DNA of 64,000 bases from Bacteroidota bacterium (GCA_003389385.1 QQVM01000014.1:1-64000); one strand, 5' to 3'; shown: positions 1 to 9,410, counted from the first letter of the stretch. Notes: generated by a model not told the origin, from the sequence alone. Program-made: numbers and translations.

Positions 1-1
1 T

Positions 2-559
2 ACCCTGGGTAATGGAAAGCAGACAATATTGATGCTTTGCGATGCAAACGGAGATTCTTTGTGGACCCGGAAATTTAATGGTGTACAAGGCCCTGCTCCA
101 GGTGGTGGGTATACTAAATGTATGGATTCCAACCAAACCAGCGATGGTGGATTCATTCTGACGGGAGAAACTTATTGCTGCAATTTTACTCCGGGCCTGG
201 GTTGGACCAGCAGTCTTTGGGTGTTGAAAACCGATTCATTGGGTTTGATCACATCGGTCATCGATATGGAGAAACCAAAACTGGACGGTGTGTACATGGA
301 TCTGCCGTATCCAAACCCTGCAACAGAGTTCTGCAATGTCAATACAATGATCCCTCCTGGCAATTATTTAAATGCCGGATCTGAAGCGTATTTACACTTA
401 TTCGATATTCGGGGAAAAGAACTCGCAATAATAAAAGTTGGTATCGGATTAAATCTTACACGCATTGATTTGAGTGAATATGCAAATGGAGAATACCTGA
501 TTGCCCTCAGTCTGGACGGCTTCAACGCCGGAACAAAAAAGATTTTGCTGCAGCGTTGA
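2..559 (+). CDS. T9SS type A sorting domain protein, C-terminal part (5' end outside window)
   Basis: The reading frame is open from base 2, so the start lies upstream of the window; the TTG at 29 and ATG at 32 are only internal codons. The visible N-terminal part (GGFILTGETY, then LWVLKTDSLG) resembles the short beta-strand repeats of secreted Bacteroidota proteins that report records of the delta-60/propeller type. From about residue 90 the sequence has the form of a T9SS type A sorting domain: a YPNPA motif, a LHLFDIRGKEL strand, an IDLSEYANGEYLIAL strand and a final basic ILLQR. Such domains direct export through the outer membrane. The cargo function is not recognisable from this fragment. 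The partial gene at the other end of the window is of the same general kind. Confidence 0.8.
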   Translation, partial: TLGNGKQTILMLCDANGDSLWTRKFNGVQGPAPGGGYTKCMDSNQTSDGGFILTGETYCCNFTPGLGWTSSLWVLKTDSLGLITSVIDMEKPKLDGVYMDLPYPNPATEFCNVNTMIPPGNYLNAGSEAYLHLFDIRGKELAIIKVGIGLNLTRIDLSEYANGEYLIALSLDGFNAGTKKILLQR

Positions 560-779
560 GTCAGTTTGTGTTGGTTCTCAAATGAGTATAGTTGAATGAA
601 GAGTTCGGAATTCGATTCATTCTTTCTCGCTATGCGCTCAGATGTATGAGTGCGAATTTAGGCGTGAGTTCGTTGCAAAAATAATCTTAACTCAAAAATC
701 ATTCAGAGATTGTAATCAGGGCGAATCTCACACTCGTCCTCACACCCAACCCGAACTAGTCCCTCCGAACTCACGCTCA

Positions 780-808
780 TTTTTCTTTGCGAAAAGAGCA
801 AAGAAAAA
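780..808. repeat. 11-bp perfect inverted repeat
   Basis: TTTTTCTTTGC at 780-790 and GCAAAGAAAAA at 798-808 are exact reverse complements around a 7-base loop. The stem is A/T-rich and flanked by T and A runs on both strands. It sits back to back with the rplT terminator, so it may be part of a bidirectional transcription stop between convergent genes. Confidence 0.6.
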
Positions 809-827
809 AGGGAACCTGTTGGTTCCC
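804..827 (-). terminator. Rho-independent terminator of the thrS-infC-rpmI-rplT operon
   Basis: GGGAACC (810-816) pairs with GGTTCCC (821-827) around a four-base loop. Read on the minus strand, the hairpin is followed by six T residues (complement of 804-809). It lies just past the rplT stop codon. Confidence 0.8.
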
Positions 828-859
828 TTTGTCATTCATCCAAATAAACTATGGCTTTG

Positions 860-1204
860 TTATTTGACTGAATCAATCACTGCCTTAAAGGCCTGTGGCT
901 GGTTCATTGCAAGATCGGCAAGTGTCTTGCGGTTGAGGCCGATATTTTTCGCATGGATCTTTCCCATCAGTTCGGAATAGCTCATGCCGTGCTCTCTTGC
1001 GCCCGCGTTGATACGCTGGATCCAGAGTGCTCTGAAGTTTCTCTTTTTTGTACGGCGGTCACGGTACGCGTATCCGAGTCCTTTTTCAACCGTATTCTTG
1101 GCAACTGTCAATACATTGCCTCTCGCGCCCCAATTACCTTTGGCGAGCTTGAGCATCTTTTTCCTTCTTGCTCTTGAAGCTACTGAATTTACTGAACGTG
1201 GCAT
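860..1204 (-). CDS. rplT: 50S ribosomal protein bL20
   Basis: This 114-residue protein is full length for bL20. It starts MPRSVN and has the basic N-terminal helix ([15 protein letters not shown]), the [20 protein letters not shown] core and the C-terminal domain with the KTLADLA segment, all typical of the family. It binds 23S rRNA early in large-subunit assembly. The gene is last in the thrS-infC-rpmI-rplT order, which is widely conserved in bacteria, and a terminator follows directly. In other bacteria L20 represses its own operon; I did not identify such a leader structure here. Confidence 0.97.
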   Translation of the reverse strand: MPRSVNSVASRARRKKMLKLAKGNWGARGNVLTVAKNTVEKGLGYAYRDRRTKKRNFRALWIQRINAGAREHGMSYSELMGKIHAKNIGLNRKTLADLAMNQPQAFKAVIDSVK

Positions 1205-1288
1205 TTTGTTTTGGTTTTTGACGAAAGCGCCTCCTCATCGGGAGATCTTTTGCTTTTTGTCTGGTTAATAATTCTCCGAAACTTCGGC

Positions 1289-1486
1289 TTACTTGATCAC
1301 GAGAAGTTTAGCCACCCTGTTGTAATCGGCAGGGGAGACCAGAGTCGCATGAGTCAGGTTGCGCTTACGCTTCGTTTCTTTCTTTGTGAGGATGTGGCTC
1401 TTGTAAGCGTGCTTCCTCTTGATTTTTCCGGTACCGGTCAGCTTGAAACGCTTCTTGGCGCTGGAATTGGTTTTCATCTTAGGCAT
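1289..1486 (-). CDS. rpmI: 50S ribosomal protein bL35
   Basis: A 65-residue, strongly basic protein with the bL35 signature [20 protein letters not shown] and a [16 protein letters not shown] segment. Length and sequence fit the family along its whole extent. It is a structural protein of the large subunit. It lies between infC (21 bases upstream) and rplT (84 bases downstream). The start has no Shine-Dalgarno sequence, as is usual in this window. Confidence 0.97.
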   Translation of the reverse strand: MPKMKTNSSAKKRFKLTGTGKIKRKHAYKSHILTKKETKRKRNLTHATLVSPADYNRVAKLLVIK

Positions 1487-1507
1487 CTGCGTAGGTATAA
1501 TTAATAA

Positions 1508-2095
1508 TTACTTTTTCTTTTTTGCTCCGGTGGTGATCGGTGCCATGTGAAGGAACATCCTGTTGCCTTCAAGCTTTGGCATCAATTCAACCCTTCCGTA
1601 CTCTTCAAGCGCCTGCGCGAATTTCAGAAGTATGATCTCTCCCTTTTCTTTATAAGCGATTGATCTTCCTTTGAAGTGCACATAGGCCTTCACTTTATTG
1701 CCCTCTTCAAGGAAAGTCATTGCATGCTTTACCTTGAAATTGAAATCGTGCTCATCCGTATTCGGGCCAAAACGGATTTCCTTCACGACCTGTTTACCCT
1801 GACGGGCTTTCATCTCCTTTTCCTTCTTCTTCTTGTCGTAAAGGAATTTCTGGTACTCTACAATTCTGCAAACAGGAGGATCGGCGTTCGGAACAATCTC
1901 CACCAGATCCATCTCGCGCTCCTGTGCAAGCTTGAGGGCATCCTCCCTGGAGTAAACGTCATTCTCCACATTGTCTCCAACCACACGGACTTTCTGCGCC
2001 CTGATGTGTTCGTTGATTCTGTGTTCTGCTTCCTTCTTTACCGGACCTCTTCTTTGCCAGGGCCTGTCGCCGAATGGCCTGGGCCGGTTATTCAT
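1508..2095 (-). CDS. infC: Translation initiation factor IF-3
   Basis: IF-3 binds the 30S subunit, prevents premature joining of 50S and checks the start codon. The protein has the N-terminal domain with [18 protein letters not shown], the [18 protein letters not shown] linker and a C-terminal domain with [17 protein letters not shown] and [16 protein letters not shown]. The coordinates use the first ATG (195 residues). Four codons upstream lies an in-frame ATA (2107-2105), preceded four bases earlier by AAGGAGG (complement of 2112-2118). That is the only strong Shine-Dalgarno I noticed in the window, so the true start may be ATA, giving 199 residues. The operon order thrS-infC-rpmI-rplT is conserved. 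The basic C-terminal tail AKKKK is usual for the phylum. Confidence 0.96.
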   Translation of the reverse strand: MNNRPRPFGDRPWQRRGPVKKEAEHRINEHIRAQKVRVVGDNVENDVYSREDALKLAQEREMDLVEIVPNADPPVCRIVEYQKFLYDKKKKEKEMKARQGKQVVKEIRFGPNTDEHDFNFKVKHAMTFLEEGNKVKAYVHFKGRSIAYKEKGEIILLKFAQALEEYGRVELMPKLEGNRMFLHMAPITTGAKKKK

Positions 2096-2104
2096 TGGTG
2101 TTGC

Positions 2105-2118
2105 TATATTGCCTCCTT
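2105..2118 (-). promoter_or_regulatory. Strong Shine-Dalgarno with in-frame ATA, possible infC start
   Basis: On the minus strand AAGGAGG is followed after CAAT by ATA, which is in frame with the ATG of infC 12 bases further on. thrS, rpmI, rplT, aroQ, sucC and nth have no comparable ribosome binding site. Spacing favours ATA (4 bases) over ATG (16 bases). Confidence 0.45.
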
Positions 2119-2133
2119 GTTTGTGTTTCAGTG

Positions 2134-4071
2134 TCAGTTTAGATTCAGTTGCTTATTAATTTCATCCTGAATCATTTGTGTGAATTGGGCGATGCTAAAG
2201 CTTCCAACATCTCCCTGCCCGTGTTTGCGAACAGATACGCTACCTTCATTGCTTTCTTTCTCTCCGATGATCAGCATGTATGGGAGCTTTTTAATTTCAG
2301 CATCCCTTATTTTTTTGCCAATTTTCTCATCCCTCAAGTCAACGAGCCCGCGAATATCGGAATTTATTAGAGATTGTAAAACTTTTTTCGCGTAATCATT
2401 GAATTTTTCACTGATCGGAAGGATGGCTACCTGTTTGGGGGCCAGCCAGATAGGGAAATTTCCGGCGAAATGTTCGATAAGAAATCCGATGAAGCGCTCA
2501 TGGGTGCCCAGGGGGGCTCTGTGTATGCAAATCGGAGTTTCCATCTGATTCGCAGAATTCCTGTATTCCAGTCCGAATCGGGCAGGTACAGCGAAATCTA
2601 CCTGATTGGTAGCGAGTGTAAATTCACGGCCAATCGCACTCCAAACCTGTACATCGATCTTTGGTCCGTAGAATGCACCTTCGTCTGGAACTTCCACGTA
2701 AGGAATTTTACTGTCGATCAGCACCTTTCTCACCATGTCTTCGGTTTCTAACCATAATGCCGGCTCGTTCACATATTTCACCCCCAGCTTTTTTGGCTCG
2801 TGAGTGGAGAAACGCATTACGTATTTTTCAATGTTGAATATTTTGAAATAGTTCAGGTACATTTCATTCACCGCACGAAACTCATCTGCAAATTGTTCTT
2901 TGGTGCAGTAGATGTGTGCGTCATTCATCTGCAGTGAGCGTACCCGCATCAGTCCGAAGAGTTCTCCGCTTTGTTCATATCGGTAACATGTTCCGTATTC
3001 AGCAAGTCGAATTGGAAGATCTCTGTAACTCGGATTGAGCTCTTTAAAAATCTTATGGTGATGCGGACAATTCATCGCCTTGAGGTAATACTTTTCACCT
3101 TCCAGTACCATGGGCGGATACATGCTGTCTTCGTAGTAGGGCAGGTGTCCGCTTGTCTGATACATGGATTCCTTTGCGATGTGCGGTGTGCGAACACGCA
3201 TGTATCCTGCATTCTGTTCGCTTCGCTTGGCAAGTTTCTCAAGTTGCTCAATCAACACTGCTCCGTTCGGAAGCCATAAAGGCAAGCCCGGACCTACGTC
3301 ATCATCAAAAGTAAAAATCTCCATCTCCTTGCCAATCTTGCGGTGGTCGCGCTTCTTCGCTTCCTCAATCATGACAAGGTATTCATCAAGCTGGCTTTTC
3401 TTGGGAAAAGTGATTCCGTAAATTCTTGTAAGCTGCTTGTTTTTTTCATCACCTCTCCAGTATGCGCCTGCAATGTTGGTAAGCTTTACAGCTTTGATGA
3501 TGCTGGTATCGGGAATGTGCGGGCCTTTGCATAGGTCAGTAAAATTCCCTTGCTGATAAAAGGTAATCTGCCCGTCTTCCAGTTCATTGATCAGATCCAA
3601 TTTATATTCATCGCCTTTCTTGCTGAAGTAGTCAAGCGCTTCTTTCTTGCTCACTTCTGTCCTCACATATTTGTTTCCCTGCTTAGCAAGTTCCAGCATT
3701 TTATCTTCGATCTTTTTGAAGTCATCTGAAGAAATGCTTTGTCCACCCAGGTCTACATCATAATAAAATCCATTATCAACAGGAGGGCCAATCCCGAATT
3801 TGATTCCCGGGTAGAAAAACTCGAGTGCTTCTGCCATGAGGTGGGCAGAAGAATGCCACATGGTGGATTTTGCCTCCTTATCATCCCATGTCAGCAGTTG
3901 AAGCGTGGCATCACTTTTAATGGGTCTGGTAGCATCCCAGACTTCTCCGTTCACTTTGGCCGAAATTACATTTCGCGCCAACCCTTCGCTGATACTTTTC
4001 GCTATTTCAAGCGCTGTGCTGCCTTCCGGATATTCCCTGATTTTCTGGTCAGGAAAAGTAATTTTTATCAT
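2134..4071 (-). CDS. thrS: Threonyl-tRNA synthetase
   Basis: ThrS charges tRNA-Thr and is class II. An upstream in-frame start would add 35 residues that look non-coding; the ATG at 4071 gives 645 residues, the normal length, beginning with the TGS domain ([10 protein letters not shown]). The editing domain has HSSAH at residues 73-77. The catalytic core carries motif 2 ([16 protein letters not shown]) and motif 3 ([14 protein letters not shown]). A C-terminal anticodon-binding domain follows ([12 protein letters not shown]). It leads the translation operon; the stop codon lies 26 bases before the possible ATA start of infC. A terminator of the upstream gene stands between it and its neighbour, so it must have its own promoter in 4072-4147. 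I saw no T-box. Confidence 0.97.
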   Translation of the reverse strand: MIKITFPDQKIREYPEGSTALEIAKSISEGLARNVISAKVNGEVWDATRPIKSDATLQLLTWDDKEAKSTMWHSSAHLMAEALEFFYPGIKFGIGPPVDNGFYYDVDLGGQSISSDDFKKIEDKMLELAKQGNKYVRTEVSKKEALDYFSKKGDEYKLDLINELEDGQITFYQQGNFTDLCKGPHIPDTSIIKAVKLTNIAGAYWRGDEKNKQLTRIYGITFPKKSQLDEYLVMIEEAKKRDHRKIGKEMEIFTFDDDVGPGLPLWLPNGAVLIEQLEKLAKRSEQNAGYMRVRTPHIAKESMYQTSGHLPYYEDSMYPPMVLEGEKYYLKAMNCPHHHKIFKELNPSYRDLPIRLAEYGTCYRYEQSGELFGLMRVRSLQMNDAHIYCTKEQFADEFRAVNEMYLNYFKIFNIEKYVMRFSTHEPKKLGVKYVNEPALWLETEDMVRKVLIDSKIPYVEVPDEGAFYGPKIDVQVWSAIGREFTLATNQVDFAVPARFGLEYRNSANQMETPICIHRAPLGTHERFIGFLIEHFAGNFPIWLAPKQVAILPISEKFNDYAKKVLQSLINSDIRGLVDLRDEKIGKKIRDAEIKKLPYMLIIGEKESNEGSVSVRKHGQGDVGSFSIAQFTQMIQDEINKQLNLN

Positions 4072-4142
4072 ACTGTGGATTGATGTTAAAAGAGTGGCGA
4101 ATATACTCAAAATAGGGCAAAAGGTTTTCGACTGATACCAAT

Positions 4143-4169
4143 AAAAAAAGCACGGCCTGGACCGTGCTT
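4143..4169 (-). terminator. Rho-independent terminator of the T9SS surface protein gene
   Basis: AAGCACGG (4148-4155) pairs with CCGTGCTT (4162-4169) around a six-base loop. On the minus strand seven T residues follow. It separates the T9SS gene from thrS. Confidence 0.85.
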
Positions 4170-4190
4170 CGTACATTTTCTATGATAAAT

Positions 4191-6200
4191 TTAATCCTTG
4201 ATTATTTTTCCTGTATAGTATTGCTCGTCCTTGGTCTTTAATACCCAGAGGTAGATACCTTCTTCCAGTAATTGCTCGTCAACAAAACTGATTCGGTTAT
4301 GACCGCCTTTCAGGAAGTATGATTTTTTTACACACAACTTACCGTCGGTAGAGAATATTGAAAGATTAGCCGGCTGATCCTTGTCAGAACGAATTTCGAC
4401 TGAGAATGAATCTTTGAATGGATTCGGAACAGGACCTCGTGTTATTTCGGGAGTTTTATTTTTCTCACCGGCAACTCTGGCAGTCCTGAGCATTTCAGTG
4501 CTGCCGTCATAATCAGTCTGGCTCAATCTGTAATATACCAGTCCGTTACCAGGATAATGATCGGTGAAGGTGTAATCAGTGCTCACGCTGCTATTACCCT
4601 GACCGATAACAGTCCCGATATTGACAAACTGCTCCCCGTCAAAGGATTTAGCAATTGTATAGTAATCGTTGTTTATCTCCGTGGCACTTGTCCAGTCAAT
4701 AAAGACTTTCCCGTTTTTTCTCTGAGCATTGAAGCTAAGCAAATCAACTGGCAGGGGAGAACTGGTTATATAGACAATGAGATAATGAAAATTTGTTCTT
4801 CCACACTGATCTGTAACTCTCACTCTAACCACATGTATTGTGTCAGAAGTCACCACCGGAGCTGTGTACATAGTTGTTGCTGCAGTAGGATCCTGGAATG
4901 AACCTCCGTTCTGACTGCTCCACTGGTATGTGTATGGTGGAGTGCCTGATGTAGTAACTGACAAGGCACTGGTACTTTGTCCGGTTGACAAATACGTATT
5001 CATGTTTGCTGTCACATTCACTTTTTTTGCATTTCCAGCCTGTAGAATGTAGTTGAAATATGCTCTTTGTGCGGAGACTCTGTCTGAAGCGGATCCACCA
5101 CCTGTGTTCAAATCATGACCACCCTGATACATTGCCCAACCGTTTGCAGGATTATTGAAAGCAGGGCCGTAAACCAGGACAGTGCCTTCCTTTGGAGTCG
5201 TACCGGTTCCGGTTGTGATTCCTCTTCTTGCAGTTCCGCTCCACTGACCTGTTGACATAGGCTGGAACCATTGCTCCGATCCGCCCAATGAAGCATTGTG
5301 TGCATTGCCCATGAATTGCATCACCGGATCATTCGGATAAAAATAGGAATATGGAGATGCAGGGCTTTTTACATGTGTCTCAGTAATGGCAGGTCCACAT
5401 TTATTGGATCCCCAGCATTTCAATCCGTTTGAAGTCAAGAAATTCAATTGCTGAGGGCCGGAAGGATTTTTACAGCCTTCCATCATACTAACAGAATGAC
5501 ACTGAGCCCATATCCAGGATTTTTGCACAGTAACAAAGTCATAAAGATAGCTGTGCGTCGGCCAGGTAGGATCGCCGTGCGGATTACTCCAAACGTCGAA
5601 ACATGCTGTGAGCTGTGCCGGTGTTCCTATAGTGTAAGCATCATTTGGGATTCCTGCATTAGTATAGTATGTTTTGAGAATATCCTGATTTCCCGAAAGG
5701 GAATCAATCATTACGATTGGCATGGCAGTGATTGTGAAAGCCACAGGAACTGCAAATGCTGATACGCTATATTGTCCGGTCACACCTTGTGTTTCCCAAA
5801 ATGCGATTCTGGCTGCAATTGAAGGAGTGATGAATTCCTTTTGAATGATAAAGGTTCCTCCTCGGTAACTGACTGAATTATGGGTGAAATCTACTCCATC
5901 TTTTGATTTGGTTTCACTGATAGCCCATTTGACTGGAACATTATGATTCTTTACCATATCATATATTAATCCGTATGGTTTCAGTCCGTTTGCAATTGTC
6001 TGTGGCGTAATTCCCATATTGATTATATAGGAACCTGATGAAATGTTTTCCATCGCTGTGCTTGCTTTGGATTCCTCCATTTTAAGCGTATGCATGACAA
6101 TTGCGAATATTCCGGAAAGGAGAGCAAACGAATAAACACCAACGAGAATATAGTTGAATTTAATCCTTTGCCTGGGTTCTAAGCGTACAGAATTTCTCAT
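4191..6200 (-). CDS. T9SS type A sorting domain protein with conserved secreted N-terminal region
   Basis: A 669-residue surface or secreted protein. Residues 17-39 form one hydrophobic segment behind a basic N-terminus. A large domain of about 350 residues follows (YIINMGITPQTIANGLKPYG; a GGTFIIQKEF strand). From memory this resembles the N-terminal part of many very large secreted Bacteroidota proteins, but I know no assigned function. Next come an Ig/PKD-like domain (PPYTYQWSSQNGG), the common LPVDLLSFNAQ module and a T9SS sorting domain (PVPNPFKDSF to the C-terminal KIIKD). The domain order supports export by T9SS and attachment or release at the cell surface. It is a single gene with its own terminator. 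Confidence 0.8.
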   Translation of the reverse strand: MRNSVRLEPRQRIKFNYILVGVYSFALLSGIFAIVMHTLKMEESKASTAMENISSGSYIINMGITPQTIANGLKPYGLIYDMVKNHNVPVKWAISETKSKDGVDFTHNSVSYRGGTFIIQKEFITPSIAARIAFWETQGVTGQYSVSAFAVPVAFTITAMPIVMIDSLSGNQDILKTYYTNAGIPNDAYTIGTPAQLTACFDVWSNPHGDPTWPTHSYLYDFVTVQKSWIWAQCHSVSMMEGCKNPSGPQQLNFLTSNGLKCWGSNKCGPAITETHVKSPASPYSYFYPNDPVMQFMGNAHNASLGGSEQWFQPMSTGQWSGTARRGITTGTGTTPKEGTVLVYGPAFNNPANGWAMYQGGHDLNTGGGSASDRVSAQRAYFNYILQAGNAKKVNVTANMNTYLSTGQSTSALSVTTSGTPPYTYQWSSQNGGSFQDPTAATTMYTAPVVTSDTIHVVRVRVTDQCGRTNFHYLIVYITSSPLPVDLLSFNAQRKNGKVFIDWTSATEINNDYYTIAKSFDGEQFVNIGTVIGQGNSSVSTDYTFTDHYPGNGLVYYRLSQTDYDGSTEMLRTARVAGEKNKTPEITRGPVPNPFKDSFSVEIRSDKDQPANLSIFSTDGKLCVKKSYFLKGGHNRISFVDEQLLEEGIYLWVLKTKDEQYYTGKIIKD

Positions 6201-6399
6201 GATAAAATGAATAGATTACAAGCTTTTTAGCTTAAATCCTTATATCCATTCATCATGTGATTGTTAATGCAGTTTTCAGTCTGAACTTACATAGAATCAG
6301 TCCTGAGAAAAAAAACACACAAATATTTATTGGCAAAAAAGCGGGTTTATTCTGAAAAAACTAACAGAAATCAATTTTTACAAATCCTTAATCTTACAT

Positions 6400-6792
6400 T
6401 CATAGTTCGAGTACTTTTTTGATATCCGGCAGAAAATACCTGTCGCTTTTCATGATTTTTCCGTCTTCACGGTAAATTGGTTTACCGTTCGCGTCCAGCT
6501 TGCTCATGTTGGATCTGTGTATTTCATCAAACACTTCCTCAATCTTATTCTGAAGTCCGTGTGCTATTATTGTTCCGAGCAAAATATACAATTTGTCGCC
6601 AAGCGCATCAGCTATCTGACTGATGTCATTATCCCTGCATGCGTCCAGATATTCATCGTTTTCTTCTGCCATGAGGCGATGTCTGAGCTGGATGATACGT
6701 TCAGACAACATTGCATCCGGCGACTTGCGGTATTCTAGTCCGAACACTTCGTGAAATTCTATGACCTTGTTGATTTTATCCTGCAACGACAT
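6400..6792 (-). CDS. MazG-like nucleotide pyrophosphohydrolase
   Basis: A 130-residue all-helical protein of the MazG / phosphoribosyl-ATP pyrophosphatase (PRA-PH) superfamily. The magnesium-binding pattern is visible: EENDE near residue 39, then DALGDKLYILLG around residue 63. The C-terminal part (SNMSKLDANGKPIYREDGKI) matches a branch of the superfamily common in bacteria and phages. The family hydrolyses nucleoside triphosphates or similar substrates to the monophosphate; the substrate here is unknown. It lies 12 bases downstream of the carboxylase subunit gene and may be co-transcribed with it. No HisI-like domain is present, so histidine biosynthesis is unlikely. Confidence 0.8.
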   Translation of the reverse strand: MSLQDKINKVIEFHEVFGLEYRKSPDAMLSERIIQLRHRLMAEENDEYLDACRDNDISQIADALGDKLYILLGTIIAHGLQNKIEEVFDEIHRSNMSKLDANGKPIYREDGKIMKSDRYFLPDIKKVLEL

Positions 6793-6804
6793 GCTGTTTA
6801 GTTT

Positions 6805-8436
6805 TTAAGTTTGAATAACTCCTACATTATATGCTTTTGTGATCGGAGAATGATTGGCAGCTTCAATGCCCATAGATATCCAGTCGCGTGTTTCAAGCGG
6901 GTCTATCACTGCATCTAACCAGAGCCTTGCAGCAGCGTAATATGGTGAAGTCTGTGAATTGTATTTGTCGGTAATTTCTTTCAGCAATCTGTTTTCTTCT
7001 TCTTTGCCAAGTTCTTTTCCCTGCGATTTCATCGCGCTCATCTGTATCTGCAACAAAGTCTTTGCCGCCTGTGCACCTCCCATCACCGCTATTTGAGCAG
7101 TGGGCCAGCCTACAATGAGTCTGGGATCGTATGCCTTTCCGCACATGGCGTAATTTCCGGCCCCGTAAGAATTTCCGACTATGACAGTAAACTTTGGAAC
7201 CACTGAATTACTCATGGCATTCACCATTTTGGCGCCGTCTTTAATTATTCCGCCGTGTTCGCTGCGGCTGCCAACCATAAAGCCAGTAACGTCCTGAATA
7301 AACACCAGTGGAATTCTTCTCTGGTTGCAGTTCATAATGAACCTGGCAGCCTTATCTGCAGAGTCAGAATAAATCACACCACCGAATCGCATTTCACCCA
7401 GCTTAGTCTTCACAACTTTCCTCTGGTTCGCTACAATTCCGACTGCCCAACCGTCAATTCTGGCAGTTCCGCAAATAATGCTTTGTCCGAATTTCGCCTT
7501 GTACTCATCAAACTCACTGTTATCTGTCAGCCGGTAGATAACCTCATGCATATCGTATTGCTTGGTCGGGTCATTGGGAACTATTCCGTAAATGTCTTTG
7601 GGGTTTTTTGCCGGTGATTGTGATTTTTCCCTGTTGAATCCTGCTTTTTCAAATGTCCCAAGTTTGCTGAAAATGTCACGGATATGATCAAGTGCAGATT
7701 TATCATCAGGAAATTTATTATCAGTCACTCCTGATATCTCACAATGAGTTGTGGCGCCTCCCAATGATTCATTGTCAATGTTTTCTCCAATCGCCGCTTT
7801 TACAAGGTAAGATCCGGCGAGAAAAATTGTTCCTGTCTTTTCAACGATCAGTGCTTCGTCACTCATAATCGGCAGGTAAGCTCCGCCGGCAACGCAGCTT
7901 CCCATGATGGCTGCAACTTGCACTATGCCCATGGACGACATGACAGCATTGTTTCTGAAGATTCTTCCAAAGTGTTCCTTGTCGGGAAATATCTCGTCCT
8001 GCATGGGAAGAAAGACTCCTGCACTATCAACAAGGTAAATGATTGGGAGACGGTTTTCAATCGCAATTTCCTGAGCACGAAGATTTTTCTTCGCAGCCAT
8101 AGGAAACCACGCACCGGCTTTTACTGTGGCATCATTCGCTACAATCACGCATTGCCTCCCAGATACGTATCCAATACCCGTTACTACACCTGCTGAAGGA
8201 CATCCTCCGTACTCCAGATACATTCCATCTGCAGCGAATGTGCCTATCTCAATAAACCTTGTGTTTTTATCTCGGAGGTAATCCACTCTTTCACGCGCGA
8301 GCATTTTACCCTGATCGTATTGCTTTTGTGCATTCTTTTTTCCGCCGCCTTCTCTGATTTTGTCAGTCTTTAACTTCAGCTGATCTACCAGCAGCCGCAT
8401 GGCATCTTCATTCTTGTTGAATTCAATATCTGTCAT
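6805..8436 (-). CDS. Acyl-CoA carboxylase carboxyltransferase subunit (methylcrotonyl/propionyl-CoA type)
   Basis: The 543-residue protein has the two crotonase-like halves of biotin-dependent acyl-CoA carboxylase beta subunits. It keeps the GGCPSAGVVTGIGYVSGR region, oxyanion-hole stretches such as GSCVAGGAYLPIMSDE, and the C-terminal GAGNYAMCGKAYDPR-LIVGWPTAQIAVMGG segment. The family moves CO2 from carboxybiotin to an acyl-CoA. The length and the LEYGGCPSAG motif lean towards the methylcrotonyl-CoA type, but substrate cannot be fixed from sequence. No biotin carboxylase or carrier gene is adjacent; a biotin carboxylase lies about 53 kb away at 61068. The start ATG has no competing upstream start. 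Confidence 0.9.
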   Translation of the reverse strand: MTDIEFNKNEDAMRLLVDQLKLKTDKIREGGGKKNAQKQYDQGKMLARERVDYLRDKNTRFIEIGTFAADGMYLEYGGCPSAGVVTGIGYVSGRQCVIVANDATVKAGAWFPMAAKKNLRAQEIAIENRLPIIYLVDSAGVFLPMQDEIFPDKEHFGRIFRNNAVMSSMGIVQVAAIMGSCVAGGAYLPIMSDEALIVEKTGTIFLAGSYLVKAAIGENIDNESLGGATTHCEISGVTDNKFPDDKSALDHIRDIFSKLGTFEKAGFNREKSQSPAKNPKDIYGIVPNDPTKQYDMHEVIYRLTDNSEFDEYKAKFGQSIICGTARIDGWAVGIVANQRKVVKTKLGEMRFGGVIYSDSADKAARFIMNCNQRRIPLVFIQDVTGFMVGSRSEHGGIIKDGAKMVNAMSNSVVPKFTVIVGNSYGAGNYAMCGKAYDPRLIVGWPTAQIAVMGGAQAAKTLLQIQMSAMKSQGKELGKEEENRLLKEITDKYNSQTSPYYAAARLWLDAVIDPLETRDWISMGIEAANHSPITKAYNVGVIQT

Positions 8437-8520
8437 AAGATTCTTAATGGGTTAAAGATATTGAAATTGAATGTTCACTTTCAGAGCTTAGGGCTAAAAT
8501 GCCAACAAAAAATTGATAAA

Positions 8521-9390
8521 TCACTTCTTTTTGTCCTTTTTCAGTATTCTGATTTTAGGAATAACAGGTCTGTGTCTTTCCAGTTTAAATGGTTTAAAGC
8601 TGAATGACTTGATGATAACTTCGATGTCTTTCAAACTTGCCGGTTCGGTTTTCTGATAAAGCCAGTAATTGATGCTCGCCTTTTCAGCTCCGCTCACGTA
8701 CGCTTTGCTGGTTTTAAACTTCCACTCTCTTTCAGGTTCAAGGGCGCTGTCAGGATGCACCGGCTCAAGGTAAGTTGACTTGAAACAAATACTGGTCTTT
8801 CTGATTTCAATGATGTGTTTGGATGGACGACTCAGGTCAAAGTTGAATCTCATCGCCTTATCCTCAAAAGGCTGGATTACATACTGTGAATTGAGTGCTT
8901 TCTCTTTTCCCCATTTTGAAAATTCAATGTCGATTTCGTTGTGATGATTGCTTGTGTCTTTTTCATCATAGATGAACAATCCGATGACGGCATCTTTGTC
9001 AAGAGGCTGGGGAAGCTTGTCGAGGACAAAAGTGTAACGTCCAAAACCCATACTGCGGCTTAACCTCACTTCAGCAGCGAACCATCTTTCATTTCTTTGA
9101 ACGATTTTCAAATGCAGTTTTCCTTCTTCGTCAACATGGACATTGTCTGCGGATTTCGAAAAATAATTCTTGCCAGGACCGGTGTACCTTCCTTGCGAAT
9201 CCTTGATATACCACTTATAGCCAGAAAAAATTATACTGTCATTTGGATTGTAATAGTTTCTGGTTTGGGCCATGCTTATATCTGTCTGGAATGCAAGCAT
9301 CTGCGTGCAGAAAATTATCCGTACAACTGAGACTTTGTATGTTGTCCATCTGAATTGAAAAAAGCCTTTATTAAAATTCTTTTCGTTCAT
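8521..9390 (-). CDS. Secreted glycoside hydrolase family 16-like protein
   Basis: A 289-residue protein with a hydrophobic N-terminal segment (about 20-41) ending MAQ, which looks like a Sec signal peptide. The mature part has the jelly-roll features of GH16/concanavalin-like lectins: early GYKWYIKDSQGRYTGPG, the strand WFAAEVRLSRSMGFGRYTF, and HNEIDIEFSKWG, which supplies the ExDxE catalytic pattern of GH16. GH16 enzymes cut beta-1,3 or beta-1,3-1,4 glucans and related polymers. The tail is very basic (RILKKDKKK). The gene follows xerD by 20 bases on the same strand. The fold is fairly secure from the motif; the substrate is unknown. Confidence 0.7.
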   Translation of the reverse strand: MNEKNFNKGFFQFRWTTYKVSVVRIIFCTQMLAFQTDISMAQTRNYYNPNDSIIFSGYKWYIKDSQGRYTGPGKNYFSKSADNVHVDEEGKLHLKIVQRNERWFAAEVRLSRSMGFGRYTFVLDKLPQPLDKDAVIGLFIYDEKDTSNHHNEIDIEFSKWGKEKALNSQYVIQPFEDKAMRFNFDLSRPSKHIIEIRKTSICFKSTYLEPVHPDSALEPEREWKFKTSKAYVSGAEKASINYWLYQKTEPASLKDIEVIIKSFSFKPFKLERHRPVIPKIRILKKDKKK

Positions 9391-9410
9391 GCTGAAATTC
9401 TGCCTTTCAT

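Larger units (their letters stand above)
560..859. other. 300-bp intergenic stretch without a convincing gene
   Basis: This lies between the end of the T9SS gene and rplT, which converge. A 112-codon plus-strand ORF starting at 642 runs into the antisense of rplT and shows no protein-like pattern, so I do not call it. The only structures I see are two adjacent inverted repeats at 780-808 and 810-827, described separately. Confidence 0.6.

Noticed and set aside
642-980. 112-codon plus-strand ORF after the first T9SS gene
   Set aside because: It runs into the antisense of rplT and shows no protein-like pattern; part of it is the hairpin region.
4072-4140. T-box riboswitch before thrS
   Set aside because: The leader is too short and has no T-box sequence; such elements are not expected in this phylum.
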